Source: Kineobactrum sediminis
GTDB taxonomy: Bacteria; Pseudomonadota; Gammaproteobacteria; Pseudomonadales; Halieaceae
Direction: 5' to 3'
DNA: 64,000 bases
Assembly (NCBI RefSeq): GCF_002868715.1
Contig: NZ_PKLZ01000003.1
Coordinates: forward strand, 496,001-560,000
A program made the translations under genes and the position numbers. Below, piece by piece: positions 57,472 to 64,000 of this stretch (within the stretch, counting starts at the first letter, position 1; the number at the start of each line of letters is the position of its first letter). The notes under the pieces are model-generated. The model searched no databases. It was not told the DNA's origin and was given only the letters and a program-made list of their open reading frames with translations.

Positions 57472-58616
57472 CTGAAAGCAGGCTACACATTGTTGCCGAC
57501 CGCAACATACCCGCGGTAGAGGAAACCTTTGGCCATTGGGGTACTGTGCAAAGTGTTGAGGGCCGATCGTTACAAGCTGCGGACCTGGAGGATGCCGACG
57601 TGCTGCTGGTGCGCTCGGTAACGCCGGTGAATGAGCAGTTGCTGGCAGATACGCCGGTGCGTTTTGTGGGGACCGCAACCGCCGGGCTGGACCACGTCGA
57701 TACGGCCTGGCTGGCGGCCCGGGGCATTGCCTTTGCGGCTGCGCCGGGTGCCAATGCCAATTCGGTCGTGGAGTATGTGCTGGCAGTTATTGCCGGTGTA
57801 GATGATGTGCTGGAGCGCTTGCTGGCCGGCGGACGCGTGGGCATTGTCGGCTATGGCCATGTCGGTCGTTCCCTGGCGCAGCGGCTTGGTGCCGTGGGTA
57901 TCGCCAGCCTGCAATACGACCCCTGGCTGGATGCCGACACGCTGCCTGAGCCCGCGGCACTCGCGGAAGTGCTCGATTGTAGTGTGGTCTCCCTGCATAC
58001 CTCCCTGACCCGCGCACCACCCTGGCCGAGCTATCACCTGCTGGCCGCGCCTGAGCTGGCGACAATGGACGCGAAAACACTGTTGATCAACGCCAGTCGC
58101 GGCCCGGTTATCGACAATACCGCCCTGTTGGCGCGCCTGCAGCAATCGCAGCCACCCCGATGTGCGCTTGACGTGTGGGAGGCCGAGCCCCTGGTGCCGC
58201 CGGCGCTGCTGGCAGCGGCGCGCTATGGTACGGCGCATATTGCCGGATACAGCCACGATGCCAAACTGGCAGCTACGCGGATGCTGGCCGAGGCGCTGGC
58301 TACGAGATTTAACCTGGGCGAGCCGGGTGCGGGTTCAATTGAGCCTGCGGCGTCATTATCGATACCGGCAGAGCTTGCCGGCGGTGCGCTACTGCGTTTT
58401 CTCTGGCAGGCGCGCTACGACCTTGCAGCGGATGATAAACGCTTGCGTGAGGCCGTTCTGGGTGCATCTGCGGCCGATGCGATGCGCGGTTTTGATGCTC
58501 TGCGACGCAATTACCCCCAGCGCCGGGAATTGGCCGGCAGCACGGTACTCATCAGCAACGAGAACCAGGTTGCACTGGCCGAGGCAACGGGAGCGATGGT
58601 GGAGCGGGTGGGGTAG
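57468..58616 (+). CDS. pdxB: Erythronate-4-phosphate dehydrogenase PdxB
   Basis: A 382-residue D-2-hydroxyacid dehydrogenase of the pyridoxal phosphate pathway. It has VDRNIPAVEETFGHWG at the start, the NAD motif VGIVGYGHVGRSLAQRL, the catalytic region LLINASRGPVIDN and a C-terminal dimerisation domain (about 290-380), which other family dehydrogenases lack. The start here is the GTG at 57468. Family match and length are good. Confidence 0.93.
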   Translation: MTESRLHIVADRNIPAVEETFGHWGTVQSVEGRSLQAADLEDADVLLVRSVTPVNEQLLADTPVRFVGTATAGLDHVDTAWLAARGIAFAAAPGANANSVVEYVLAVIAGVDDVLERLLAGGRVGIVGYGHVGRSLAQRLGAVGIASLQYDPWLDADTLPEPAALAEVLDCSVVSLHTSLTRAPPWPSYHLLAAPELATMDAKTLLINASRGPVIDNTALLARLQQSQPPRCALDVWEAEPLVPPALLAAARYGTAHIAGYSHDAKLAATRMLAEALATRFNLGEPGAGSIEPAASLSIPAELAGGALLRFLWQARYDLAADDKRLREAVLGASAADAMRGFDALRRNYPQRRELAGSTVLISNENQVALAEATGAMVERVG

Positions 58617-58653
58617 GGTGAATCATTGAATGCGGCGTATACCGCATGGAAGT

Positions 58654-58729
58654 TGGAGCGGGAAACCGGATTCGAACCGGCGACCTCAACCTTGGCAAGG
58701 TTGCGCTCTACCAACTGAGCTATTCCCGC
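58654..58729 (-). tRNA. tRNA-Gly (anticodon GCC)
   Basis: Reverse complement starts GCGGGAATAGCTCAG, has the anticodon loop CTTGCCAAG with GCC, the TPsiC arm GGTTCGAATCC and ends TCCA with encoded CCA. The 76-nt gene folds into a full cloverleaf and reads glycine codons GGC/GGU. It lies 63 bp after tRNA-Glu in the same direction. Confidence 0.95.
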
Positions 58730-58792
58730 ATACGACTTCTTTCTAAAATTACCACAACGGTGTTGGAGCCGTCGAGGTATCTCTTGAGTGAG

Positions 58793-58868
58793 TGGCGTCC
58801 CCTAGGGGGTTCGAACCCCTGTTACCGCCGTGAAAGGGCAGTGTCCTAGGCCACTAGACGAAGGGGAC
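58793..58868 (-). tRNA. tRNA-Glu (anticodon UUC)
   Basis: Reverse complement starts GTCCCCTTCGTCTAGTGG, has the anticodon loop CCTTTCACG with UUC, the TPsiC arm GGTTCGAACCC and ends CGCCA with encoded CCA. The 76-nt cloverleaf is complete. It is the first gene of a Glu-Gly tRNA unit served by the promoter at 58896-58924. Confidence 0.95.
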
Positions 58869-58895
58869 GCAGTAGGACTCAATCAAGAGGCGCGC

Positions 58896-58924
58896 AGTTT
58901 AGGTAGAGACGGCGTGCGCGTCAA
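58896..58924 (-). promoter_or_regulatory. Promoter of the tRNA-Glu/Gly unit with stringent-type discriminator
   Basis: On the minus strand TTGACG (58919-58924), a 17-bp spacer, and TAAACT (58896-58901) are followed by GCGCGCC at the discriminator. A GC-rich discriminator is typical of stable-RNA promoters under ppGpp control. The -35 hexamer overlaps the stop codon of the PA2817-family gene. Confidence 0.7.
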
Positions 58925-59337
58925 TAGTTTTGGCCGGATTTTTGTTGAGGAACTTGGGCGAACGGCAAACGCGCCGCTGCCGCGCTACCATAATCAAAGG
59001 TTTCCCCCTTTGTGGCGAACGCCTGGCGCTCATCATCCAGCTGCTGGAATACCGCGATTTCCTCTTCTGTCAGCACATGCAGGCAATCGCCCCCCAGGAA
59101 CCAGAGCAGCGTCCGTGGCAGGGTGGGTGCAAATTCAGGGTGATGGCTGAACAGGCGCATTATCAGGTCAGGACCGTCCCGGTACAGGTCTTCCTGGTCG
59201 TCCGCCAGGCGCGCAAACTCCGTCGCCAGCAGGCGCAGGGGATGCTCGTCATCGAGGCTTGCGCAACGCTTGTTGAGCGTATCGCTGAACTGTTGCCAGA
59301 GATTACGGCAGTACTGCAGGTATTGGGTATCGTTCAT
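58921..59337 (-). CDS. PA2817-family protein of unknown function
   Basis: A 138-residue cytosolic protein, MNDTQYLQYCRNLWQQFSDT, then LATEFARLADDQEDLYRDGPDLIMRLFSHHPEFAPTLPRTLLWFLGGDCLHVLTEEE. The wording matches the small PA2817-type family of gammaproteobacteria, which has no assigned function. The ATG at 59337 is used; the far longer frame to 60348 is a shadow of the ABC ATPase gene. Position beside an ABC exporter and queF recalls the P. aeruginosa PA2806-PA2817 neighbourhood. Its stop overlaps the tRNA promoter. Confidence 0.75.
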   Translation of the reverse strand: MNDTQYLQYCRNLWQQFSDTLNKRCASLDDEHPLRLLATEFARLADDQEDLYRDGPDLIMRLFSHHPEFAPTLPRTLLWFLGGDCLHVLTEEEIAVFQQLDDERQAFATKGETFDYGSAAAARLPFAQVPQQKSGQNY

Positions 59338-59406
59338 GATCTCGTTTGCGGCGCCGATTGCGAGTACAATGGCGCGCTTTCCTTTTCCAACTATGACTGA
59401 GGATTC

Positions 59407-60324
59407 ATGATACCAGCACTCACTATCGAAAATCTCAGCAAGGAGTACACCGGCGGCTTTCGCGCGCTCAAGGGGATCAGCCTGGAAGTACAGCAGGGTG
59501 ACTTTTTCGCGCTGCTGGGGCCCAACGGTGCCGGTAAATCCACCACGATCGGTATTATCTGCTCGCTGGTGTCCAAAACCAGCGGCCGGGTGGCGGTGTA
59601 CGGCACTGATATTGACGTCGATTTCGCTGGTGCCAAGAAGAATATCGGCATTGTGCCCCAGGAATTCAATTTCAACATGTTTGAAAAAGCCCTGGATATC
59701 GTGGTCAACCAGGCGGGGTACTACGGGATCCCGCCGCTGTTGGCGCACAAGAGGGCGGAAAAGTACCTGCGCAAGCTGGGGCTGTGGGACAAGCGCAATG
59801 TCTCGGGGCGGATGTTGTCCGGTGGCATGAAACGCCGCCTGATGATCGCCCGTGCACTGGTGCACGAGCCACGGCTGCTGATACTTGATGAGCCTACCGC
59901 GGGTGTGGATATCGAAATGCGGCGCTCCATGTGGGACTTCCTCAAGGAACTGAACGAGGACGGCACCACCATTATCCTCACCACCCACTACCTGGAAGAG
60001 GCCGAGGCGCTGTGCCGTAATATTGCGATCATTACCAATGGCGAGATCGTCGAGCACAGCTCGGTGCGCGACCTGCTGCGCCGCCTGCACCGCGAGGTGT
60101 TCATTTTCGACTGCGTTGACCCGCTGCCCGAAGCCATTGAGATCGAGGGATTCAGTGTGCATCGTGTCGATGACAACACCCTGGAGGTGGAAGTGAAAAA
60201 GGGACAGCACATCAATGAAGTGTTTGCCCGCTTCAACGAGACCGGTATTCGTATCAGCAGTATGCGCAACCGCGCCAACCGATTGGAAGAAATGTTTGTG
60301 AACCTGGTGGAGGGCGCGGCATGA
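59407..60324 (+). CDS. ABC transporter ATP-binding protein, YadG-like
   Basis: A 305-residue ATPase with Walker A GPNGAGKST, signature LSGGMKRRLMIARAL and Walker B LLILDEPTAGVD, and a C-terminal extension. It matches E. coli YadG, part of an ABC-2 type exporter, and pairs with the next gene. Export substrate unknown. It overlaps the permease gene by 4 bp. The ATG at 59407 follows GAGGAT. Confidence 0.9.
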   Translation: MIPALTIENLSKEYTGGFRALKGISLEVQQGDFFALLGPNGAGKSTTIGIICSLVSKTSGRVAVYGTDIDVDFAGAKKNIGIVPQEFNFNMFEKALDIVVNQAGYYGIPPLLAHKRAEKYLRKLGLWDKRNVSGRMLSGGMKRRLMIARALVHEPRLLILDEPTAGVDIEMRRSMWDFLKELNEDGTTIILTTHYLEEAEALCRNIAIITNGEIVEHSSVRDLLRRLHREVFIFDCVDPLPEAIEIEGFSVHRVDDNTLEVEVKKGQHINEVFARFNETGIRISSMRNRANRLEEMFVNLVEGAA

Positions 60325-61094
60325 CCCTGCAAGAACAGCTTGTTGCACTGATGACGATACTGCGCAAGGAAATCAAGCGCTACCTGCGCATCTGGATGCA
60401 GACCCTGTTGCCTTCGGCCATCACCATGTCACTGTATTTCGTGATCTTTGGCTCGCTCATCGGTTCGCGCATCGGTGAAATGGGCGGCTTTACCTATATG
60501 CAGTTCGTGGTGCCGGGCCTGATCATGATGGCCATTGTCACCAATTCCTACTCCAATGTGGTGTCATCATTTTTTGGCTCCAAGTTCAGCCACAGCGTGG
60601 AAGAGCTTCTGGTGTCGCCCACCCCCAATTACATAATCCTCCTGGGTTACGTCATAGGGGGTGTCAGCCGCGGTTTGCTGGTGGCGATCATCGTATTTAT
60701 CGTGTCGCTGTTTTTTACCGGGTTGCATATTCACAACCTGTTTGTCGTGGTGGTGATCGTGTTGATGACTTCGGTGCTGTTTGCGCTGGCGGGTTTTATC
60801 AATGCGGTGTACGCCAACAACTTCGATGACATATCGATAATCCCCACCTTTGTGCTGACACCGTTGATCTACCTGGGTGGTGTATTTTATTCCATGGACC
60901 TGCTGCCGGAGTTCTGGGCGAATGTGTCAAAGCTGAACCCCCTGGTCTATGTGGTTAATGCATTCCGCTATGGGGTGCTGGGGGTGTCTGACGTGAGCCT
61001 GACGATTGCCTTTGGCATGATCGCCGGATTCACCCTTATCGCCTGGTTCTATAGCATGCATTTGCTGAACGCCGGCACACGGCTGCGCCAGTAG
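60321..61094 (+). CDS. ABC-2 type exporter permease, YadH-like
   Basis: A 257-residue permease with about six membrane helices (roughly 24-45, 58-80, 105-130, 140-165, 175-195, 228-250) and the ABC-2 signature around GGVFYSMDLLPEFWANVSKLNPL. Pairs with the preceding ATPase as YadGH. The start ATG overlaps the ATPase stop. Function in the host is unknown. Confidence 0.9.
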   Translation: MTLQEQLVALMTILRKEIKRYLRIWMQTLLPSAITMSLYFVIFGSLIGSRIGEMGGFTYMQFVVPGLIMMAIVTNSYSNVVSSFFGSKFSHSVEELLVSPTPNYIILLGYVIGGVSRGLLVAIIVFIVSLFFTGLHIHNLFVVVVIVLMTSVLFALAGFINAVYANNFDDISIIPTFVLTPLIYLGGVFYSMDLLPEFWANVSKLNPLVYVVNAFRYGVLGVSDVSLTIAFGMIAGFTLIAWFYSMHLLNAGTRLRQ

Positions 61095-61105
61095 GGTAGC
61101 AGGCA

Positions 61106-61921
61106 GTGAAGCCCAGCGAACTGTTACTCGGTAAACAAACGCCGGTTGTAGACCACTACGCCCCGGAACTGTTGTTCCCGATCCCCCGCCAGGAGGGCCG
61201 CGAGCAACTGGGCCTGGTGGCGCCGTTGCCCTTTGAGGGAGCGGATATCTGGCACGCTTACGAACTCTCGTGGCTGGATGCGAACGACAAGGCCCAGGCG
61301 CGGGTGGGGCGTTTCAGCGTTCCCGCCGGGAGCCCCAACCTGGTTGAATCCAAGTCGTTCAAGCTGTACCTCAATTCCCTCAATAACGCCGTGTTTGCAG
61401 ATGATGCGGCGGCGTGCGCGTGCATCACCGGTGACCTGAGTGCGGCTGCCGGCGCTAACGTCACGCTGGCCCTGTTCCCCGTGGATGACCCGGCCCTGGC
61501 CGGTGGGCAATTGCCAGGTATTTGTATTGATGGCGCTCCCGGGCGCTGGCCGCGTCGTGAGCCCGAAGCCGCCATGCTGCAGTGTAGTAGTGCTGACGTT
61601 GTAGAGGAAAAGCTTTACAGCCATCTCTTGCGTTCGCTGTGCCCGGTCACTGGCCAGCCCGACTGGGCCACGCTGTGGCTGCACTATCGCGGCCCGGCCC
61701 TCGAGCACGCAGCACTGCTCAGTTATATTCTCGCTTACCGCGAACACCAGGATTTCCACGAGCAGTGCGTAGAGCGAATCTTTCGGGATCTGCAAAAATG
61801 TGTGGCGCCGGAATTCCTGCACCTGCAGGCGTTCTATACCCGTCGCGGCGGTCTTGATATCAATCCGTACCGCAGCAGTGGTGGTGGGATGCCGCTGAAT
61901 CTGCGCCTGGGACGACAATAG
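61106..61921 (+). CDS. queF: NADPH-dependent 7-cyano-7-deazaguanine reductase QueF
   Basis: A 271-residue bimodular QueF that reduces preQ0 to preQ1 for queuosine tRNA modification. It has the motif ESKSFKLYLNS (81-91) and the catalytic C179 with D186 in LCPVTGQPDWATL, as in E. coli QueF, and the C-terminal DINPYRS. The GTG start at 61106 follows the exporter gene by 11 bp. QueF is in the same pathway as FolE above. Confidence 0.95.
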   Translation: MKPSELLLGKQTPVVDHYAPELLFPIPRQEGREQLGLVAPLPFEGADIWHAYELSWLDANDKAQARVGRFSVPAGSPNLVESKSFKLYLNSLNNAVFADDAAACACITGDLSAAAGANVTLALFPVDDPALAGGQLPGICIDGAPGRWPRREPEAAMLQCSSADVVEEKLYSHLLRSLCPVTGQPDWATLWLHYRGPALEHAALLSYILAYREHQDFHEQCVERIFRDLQKCVAPEFLHLQAFYTRRGGLDINPYRSSGGGMPLNLRLGRQ

Positions 61922-61944
61922 TCGCCGAATATGCCGCCCGACGC

Positions 61945-61972
61945 TGGCAACCATTGCCGGTTATGGTATCAT
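61945..61972 (+). promoter_or_regulatory. Probable promoter of tRNA-Ser
   Basis: TATCAT (61967-61972) is a -10 match at five of six positions, followed by CCGCGCC as a GC-rich discriminator. TGGCAA at 61945-61950 with a 16-bp spacer is a weak -35. It would start transcription a few bases before the tRNA. Confidence 0.45.
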
Positions 61973-61984
61973 CCGCGCCGTTAT

Positions 61985-62072
61985 GGTGAGGTGGCCGAGT
62001 GGTCGAAGGCGCACGCCTGGAAAGCGTGTAACGGGCAACCGTTCGAGAGTTCGAATCTCTCCCTCACCGCCA
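61985..62072 (+). tRNA. tRNA-Ser (anticodon GGA)
   Basis: The 88-nt gene starts GGTGAGGTGGCCGAGTGG, has the anticodon loop CCTGGAAAG with GGA, a long variable arm (TAACGGGCAACCGTTC region) and the arm GTTCGAATC, and ends with encoded GCCA. Full type II tRNA. Sequence after it abruptly becomes AT-rich, suggesting a junction with accessory DNA. Confidence 0.95.
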
Positions 62073-62200
62073 CTATTCTATCTAAGCTATTGATTTATAA
62101 GAAATAAAAATTAAGCAGATATTGTTACCAACAAAAAATCCAACATACTGCAGCCCCCATTCACAATGGGTGGTTCTACCGGCTCTACCCACTTAACAAT
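62073..62200. other. AT-rich gap with a palindrome before the insertion sequence
   Basis: No gene is seen. The stretch 62073-62150 is AT-rich, unlike the flanks. From 62156, CCCATT (62156-62161) and AATGGG (62165-62170) form a perfect 6-bp stem, and ACAATGGG occurs twice (62163-62170 and 62196-62203). GGGT (62168-62171) may also pair with ACCC (62187-62190). This palindromic patch lies immediately upstream of the element. Confidence 0.5.
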
Positions 62201-62289
62201 GGGATGGACTCCTCCTCACCCACTTTCGGCATCAAGTGCCACACTGAGTGTGCTGTCCAACAGTCACCAGCGAGGAGGAGGAACCCGCG

Positions 62290-63333
62290 ATGAAGATTAG
62301 TCGAGTTGGGGTAGATTTGGCAAAAAACGTGTATCAAGTTCACGGCGTGGGTGCCCGAGACCATGTGGTCTGGCAAAAGCGTCTGCGTCGAGACAATTGG
62401 CTCGCTGAACTGCAACGGTGTGTGCCCGAGGGAGCAGAGGTCGGCATAGAGGCTTGTGCCGGGGCCCATCACTGGGGCCGCGAGCTTGTTGCACGTGGCC
62501 ATCAGGTGAAGCTCATGGCGCCACAGTTTGTGAAGCCATATGTGAAGAGCAACAAGAGCGATCGCAACGATGCCGCGGCGATCTGTGAGGCCATGAGTCG
62601 CCCCTCAATGCGGTTTGTCGCACTCAAAAGCACCGAACAGCAAGATATACAGGCAGTACATCGCGTGCGCTCTGAGTTAATCAAGCAGCGTACCGCGAAA
62701 GCGAACCAGATACGCGGTCTTGTTGGAGAGTATGGTCTCGTGGCACCGCTGGGCATCCATACCTTGCGTAAAGCGCTGCCATGTTGGCTGGAAGATGCGG
62801 GTAACGGGCTGAGCTCACGCTTCCGTCGGATCCTGGCCGGTCTAGCCGAGGATCTGCGCCACCTCGATGAGCGCATCAAAATGCTCGATGACGAGCTGGC
62901 CAACATGGTCAAGGAAATACCGGCTGCGCAGCGTCTCACGACGCTCAATGGTGTCGGGCCGACCATTGCCACAGCGCTGGTAGCAGCTTTGGGGGCAGGC
63001 GAGGGTTTTAGCCGCGGGCGTGACTTTGCGGTGACCCTGGGATTGACACCCAAACACCAGGGCACGGGCGGCAAGGATCGCATCCTTGGCATCAGTAAGG
63101 GTGATGCTTATCTACGTACACTGCTGATCCACGGAGCCAGAGCAGCGGTCTACGCCGCGAAAGGCAAGACAGACCCGCTAAGTCGCTGGATTAATGCACT
63201 ATTAGAAAGATGTCATGCGAATGTTGTTATTGTCGCATTGGCGAATAAGACCGCACGTATGGCCTGGGCGCTACTGCGTCATGACCGTGACTATGATGCG
63301 AATTGGTCCAACGTCACCGCCCCGGTGCAGTAA
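62290..63333 (+). CDS. IS110-family (IS1111-type) transposase
   Basis: A 347-residue recombinase starting MKISRVGVDLAKN at the ATG at 62290, with GAGGAGGAGGAACCC just before it. The N-terminal RuvC-like DEDD domain has D9, E54 (VGIEACAGAHH), and D91 and D94 (NKSDRNDAAAI). The C-terminal transposase-20 domain has LTTLNGVGPTIATALVAALG and GGKDRILGISKGDAYLRTLLIHGARAAV, whose serine is the candidate nucleophile. Length and layout are complete, so the protein could be active. It would cut and paste a circular form guided by an RNA from the element. Confidence 0.93.
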   Translation: MKISRVGVDLAKNVYQVHGVGARDHVVWQKRLRRDNWLAELQRCVPEGAEVGIEACAGAHHWGRELVARGHQVKLMAPQFVKPYVKSNKSDRNDAAAICEAMSRPSMRFVALKSTEQQDIQAVHRVRSELIKQRTAKANQIRGLVGEYGLVAPLGIHTLRKALPCWLEDAGNGLSSRFRRILAGLAEDLRHLDERIKMLDDELANMVKEIPAAQRLTTLNGVGPTIATALVAALGAGEGFSRGRDFAVTLGLTPKHQGTGGKDRILGISKGDAYLRTLLIHGARAAVYAAKGKTDPLSRWINALLERCHANVVIVALANKTARMAWALLRHDRDYDANWSNVTAPVQ

Positions 63334-63571
63334 CGCGGCGACTGGCTGCGAGTTCAACCCTACCAACGATTGCGAAGGAGTCTGATTGACGGCAAACAGG
63401 TCGAACCGGCGCTGGCAAAACCCGAGTCCCCCGAAGGGCGAAAAGTCCGTCTTAACGTTAGGGAGCCAGTGCGCGAATAGCCCATCAAGGTCCCGTGTCA
63501 TTGGCACGATCAGGAGACCGAATACACGTGAGCAATCGATCCTACCGCCTGAGATCAAACCCCTTGCAAAC
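63334..63571 (+). ncRNA. Candidate bridge RNA region of the IS1111-type element
   Basis: The right non-coding end of the element, between the transposase stop and the right inverted repeat, has no supported gene (a 75-codon open frame there lacks any family feature). In the IS1111 group the bridge RNA is reported to come from this end, and its loops should pair with the donor and target DNA. The location, length and element type fit. The RNA structure and guide loops were not worked out, so boundaries are those of the gap. Confidence 0.5.
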
Positions 63572-63612
63572 GAGGAGGAGTCCATACACGGGGGATGGAC
63601 CGGTTTTCACTA

Positions 63613-63649
63613 AACCCTGTTGATGATGCCATTCCATCAGCAGTGGGTT
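63613..63649. repeat. Palindromic sequence downstream of the insertion sequence
   Basis: AACCC-TGTTGATG (63613-63625) is followed by a 9-nt loop and CATCAGCA-GT-GGGTT (63635-63649). The inner arms pair at seven of eight positions and the outer AACCC/GGGTT perfectly. It can form a long hairpin resembling a REP-type element or other stem-loop target favoured by IS110-family elements. Confidence 0.55.
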
Positions 63650-63655
63650 ACTTAG

Positions 63656-64000
63656 CTTGTTTGCCAGTTGGCTGCGCCTCTCTTCATGTCTACACAGATC
63701 AGCGAATCACTGGTCCTGCGTAAACGCCCTATGCTGGATATTCGTGGCCTGGACGTGCCCCAAGCATTGAATAAACCAATAAAATTTAATACTCAACCCA
63801 ATTTTAAGCCCAAACTGGCTTCAATGTTGTCATTATGTCTCCCGTGGTGGATGGCGCTCATTTGGCCATCATGGGCGCCAATCATGTTATTCAAGTGTAG
63901 CGTCAATGGAATACCGCAAAGAAAGCTCAGGCCAGCGATCGCGTCTATCGCATTGGTCAGCAGCGAGATGTTGTATTTACCGGCTCTCCATCACCCGGAA
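63656..64000 (+). pseudogene. Decayed SNF2-family helicase fragment
   Basis: Translated pieces match the C-terminal half of an SNF2 helicase in changing frames. One frame gives MSTQISESLVLRKRPMLDIR (from about 63686). A second frame gives QTGFNVVIMSPVVDG, then GANHVIQV, a TAG stop at 63898-63900, then RQWNTAKKAQASDRVYRIGQ and QRDV, which is SNF2 motif VI. The first frame resumes as YLPALHHPE from 63974. So at least two frameshifts and one nonsense codon interrupt it. The fragment is cut by the right window edge; its N-terminal ATPase half is not upstream, where the insertion sequence lies. It is a remnant of a large helicase gene, of a type often found in genomic islands and defence loci. Confidence 0.8.

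Larger units (their letters stand above)
62201..63591 (+). mobile_element. IS110-family insertion sequence, IS1111-type
   Basis: The element carries one DEDD transposase (62290-63333). Perfect 14-bp inverted repeats lie near the ends: ATGGACTCCTCCTC at 62204-62217 and GAGGAGGAGTCCAT at 63572-63585. Subterminal inverted repeats of this kind define the IS1111 subgroup; IS110 proper lacks them. A 9-bp direct repeat GGGATGGAC occurs at 62201-62209 and 63592-63600, which may mark the recombined core; ends are given up to this repeat and are uncertain by a few bases. About 240 bp of non-coding DNA lies between transposase and right repeat, where IS1111-type elements encode their guide RNA. Confidence 0.85.

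Noticed and set aside
61985-62072. Attachment-site repeat of the tRNA-Ser 3' end within the window
   Set aside because: No second copy of the tRNA 3' end was seen between 62073 and 64000; an island with an att site can only be tested to the right of the window.
63386-63613. 75-codon frame in the right end of the insertion sequence
   Set aside because: Lies in the predicted guide RNA region and crosses the inverted repeat; no protein features.

Overview
The window is a stretch of GC-rich (about 60%) gammaproteobacterial chromosome. Gene content and order (ccmABCDEFGHI, smc-zipA-ligA, phoBR, gltA diverging from sdhCDAB-sucAB-lpdA-sucCD, prmB-aroC, queF next to a YadGH-like ABC exporter and a PA2817-family gene) resemble Pseudomonas and the marine Cellvibrionales/Halieaceae. 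A 2-oxoacid oxidoreductase operon, a large putative porin and the overall protein style favour a marine Halieaceae-like bacterium. This is inference; no 16S rRNA lies in the window.

Layout. 1-8.8 kb: ygiQ (runs off the left edge), bioA, tesA, a LolCDE-like ABC pair divergent from tesA, a TetR regulator and malate dehydrogenase. 8.8-16.7 kb: ttcA followed directly by the complete cytochrome c maturation (System I) operon ccmABCDEFGHI, with mostly overlapping genes. 16.7-24 kb: smc, zipA, ligA and a transglycosylase-like lipoprotein. 24-28.9 kb: a three-gene KorABC-like 2-oxoacid oxidoreductase operon. 28.9-32.4 kb: phoB-phoR behind a canonical Pho box, then a porin behind a second Pho box, so phosphate starvation sensing and a probable anion porin form one local regulon. 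32.5-34.7 kb: hisC and a FabH-like ketoacyl synthase, convergent. 34.8-47.5 kb: the TCA-cycle block, with gltA on the minus strand and nine genes on the plus strand, divergent promoters between them. 47.5-61.9 kb: an esterase-like lipoprotein, htpG behind a sigma-32-type promoter, folE, prmB, aroC, small genes (yheU, tusA), epmC, pdxB, tRNA-Glu and tRNA-Gly, an ABC exporter and queF. 61.9-64 kb: tRNA-Ser, then a change in character: an AT-rich patch, an IS110-family (IS1111-type) insertion sequence flanked by palindromes, and a decayed SNF2 helicase. This looks like the edge of an accessory region beginning at the tRNA-Ser gene.

How the genes work together. The TCA genes, malate dehydrogenase and the KOR operon give two routes for 2-oxoglutarate oxidation, the NAD-linked dehydrogenase complex and a ferredoxin/NADP-type oxidoreductase. 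The ccm operon matures c-type cytochromes for the respiratory chain fed by succinate dehydrogenase. Most of the window is conserved housekeeping DNA. The least ordinary parts are the last 2 kb, an 8-bp tandem repeat behind sucD, and several overlapping or shared control signals. No CRISPR array or rRNA was seen.
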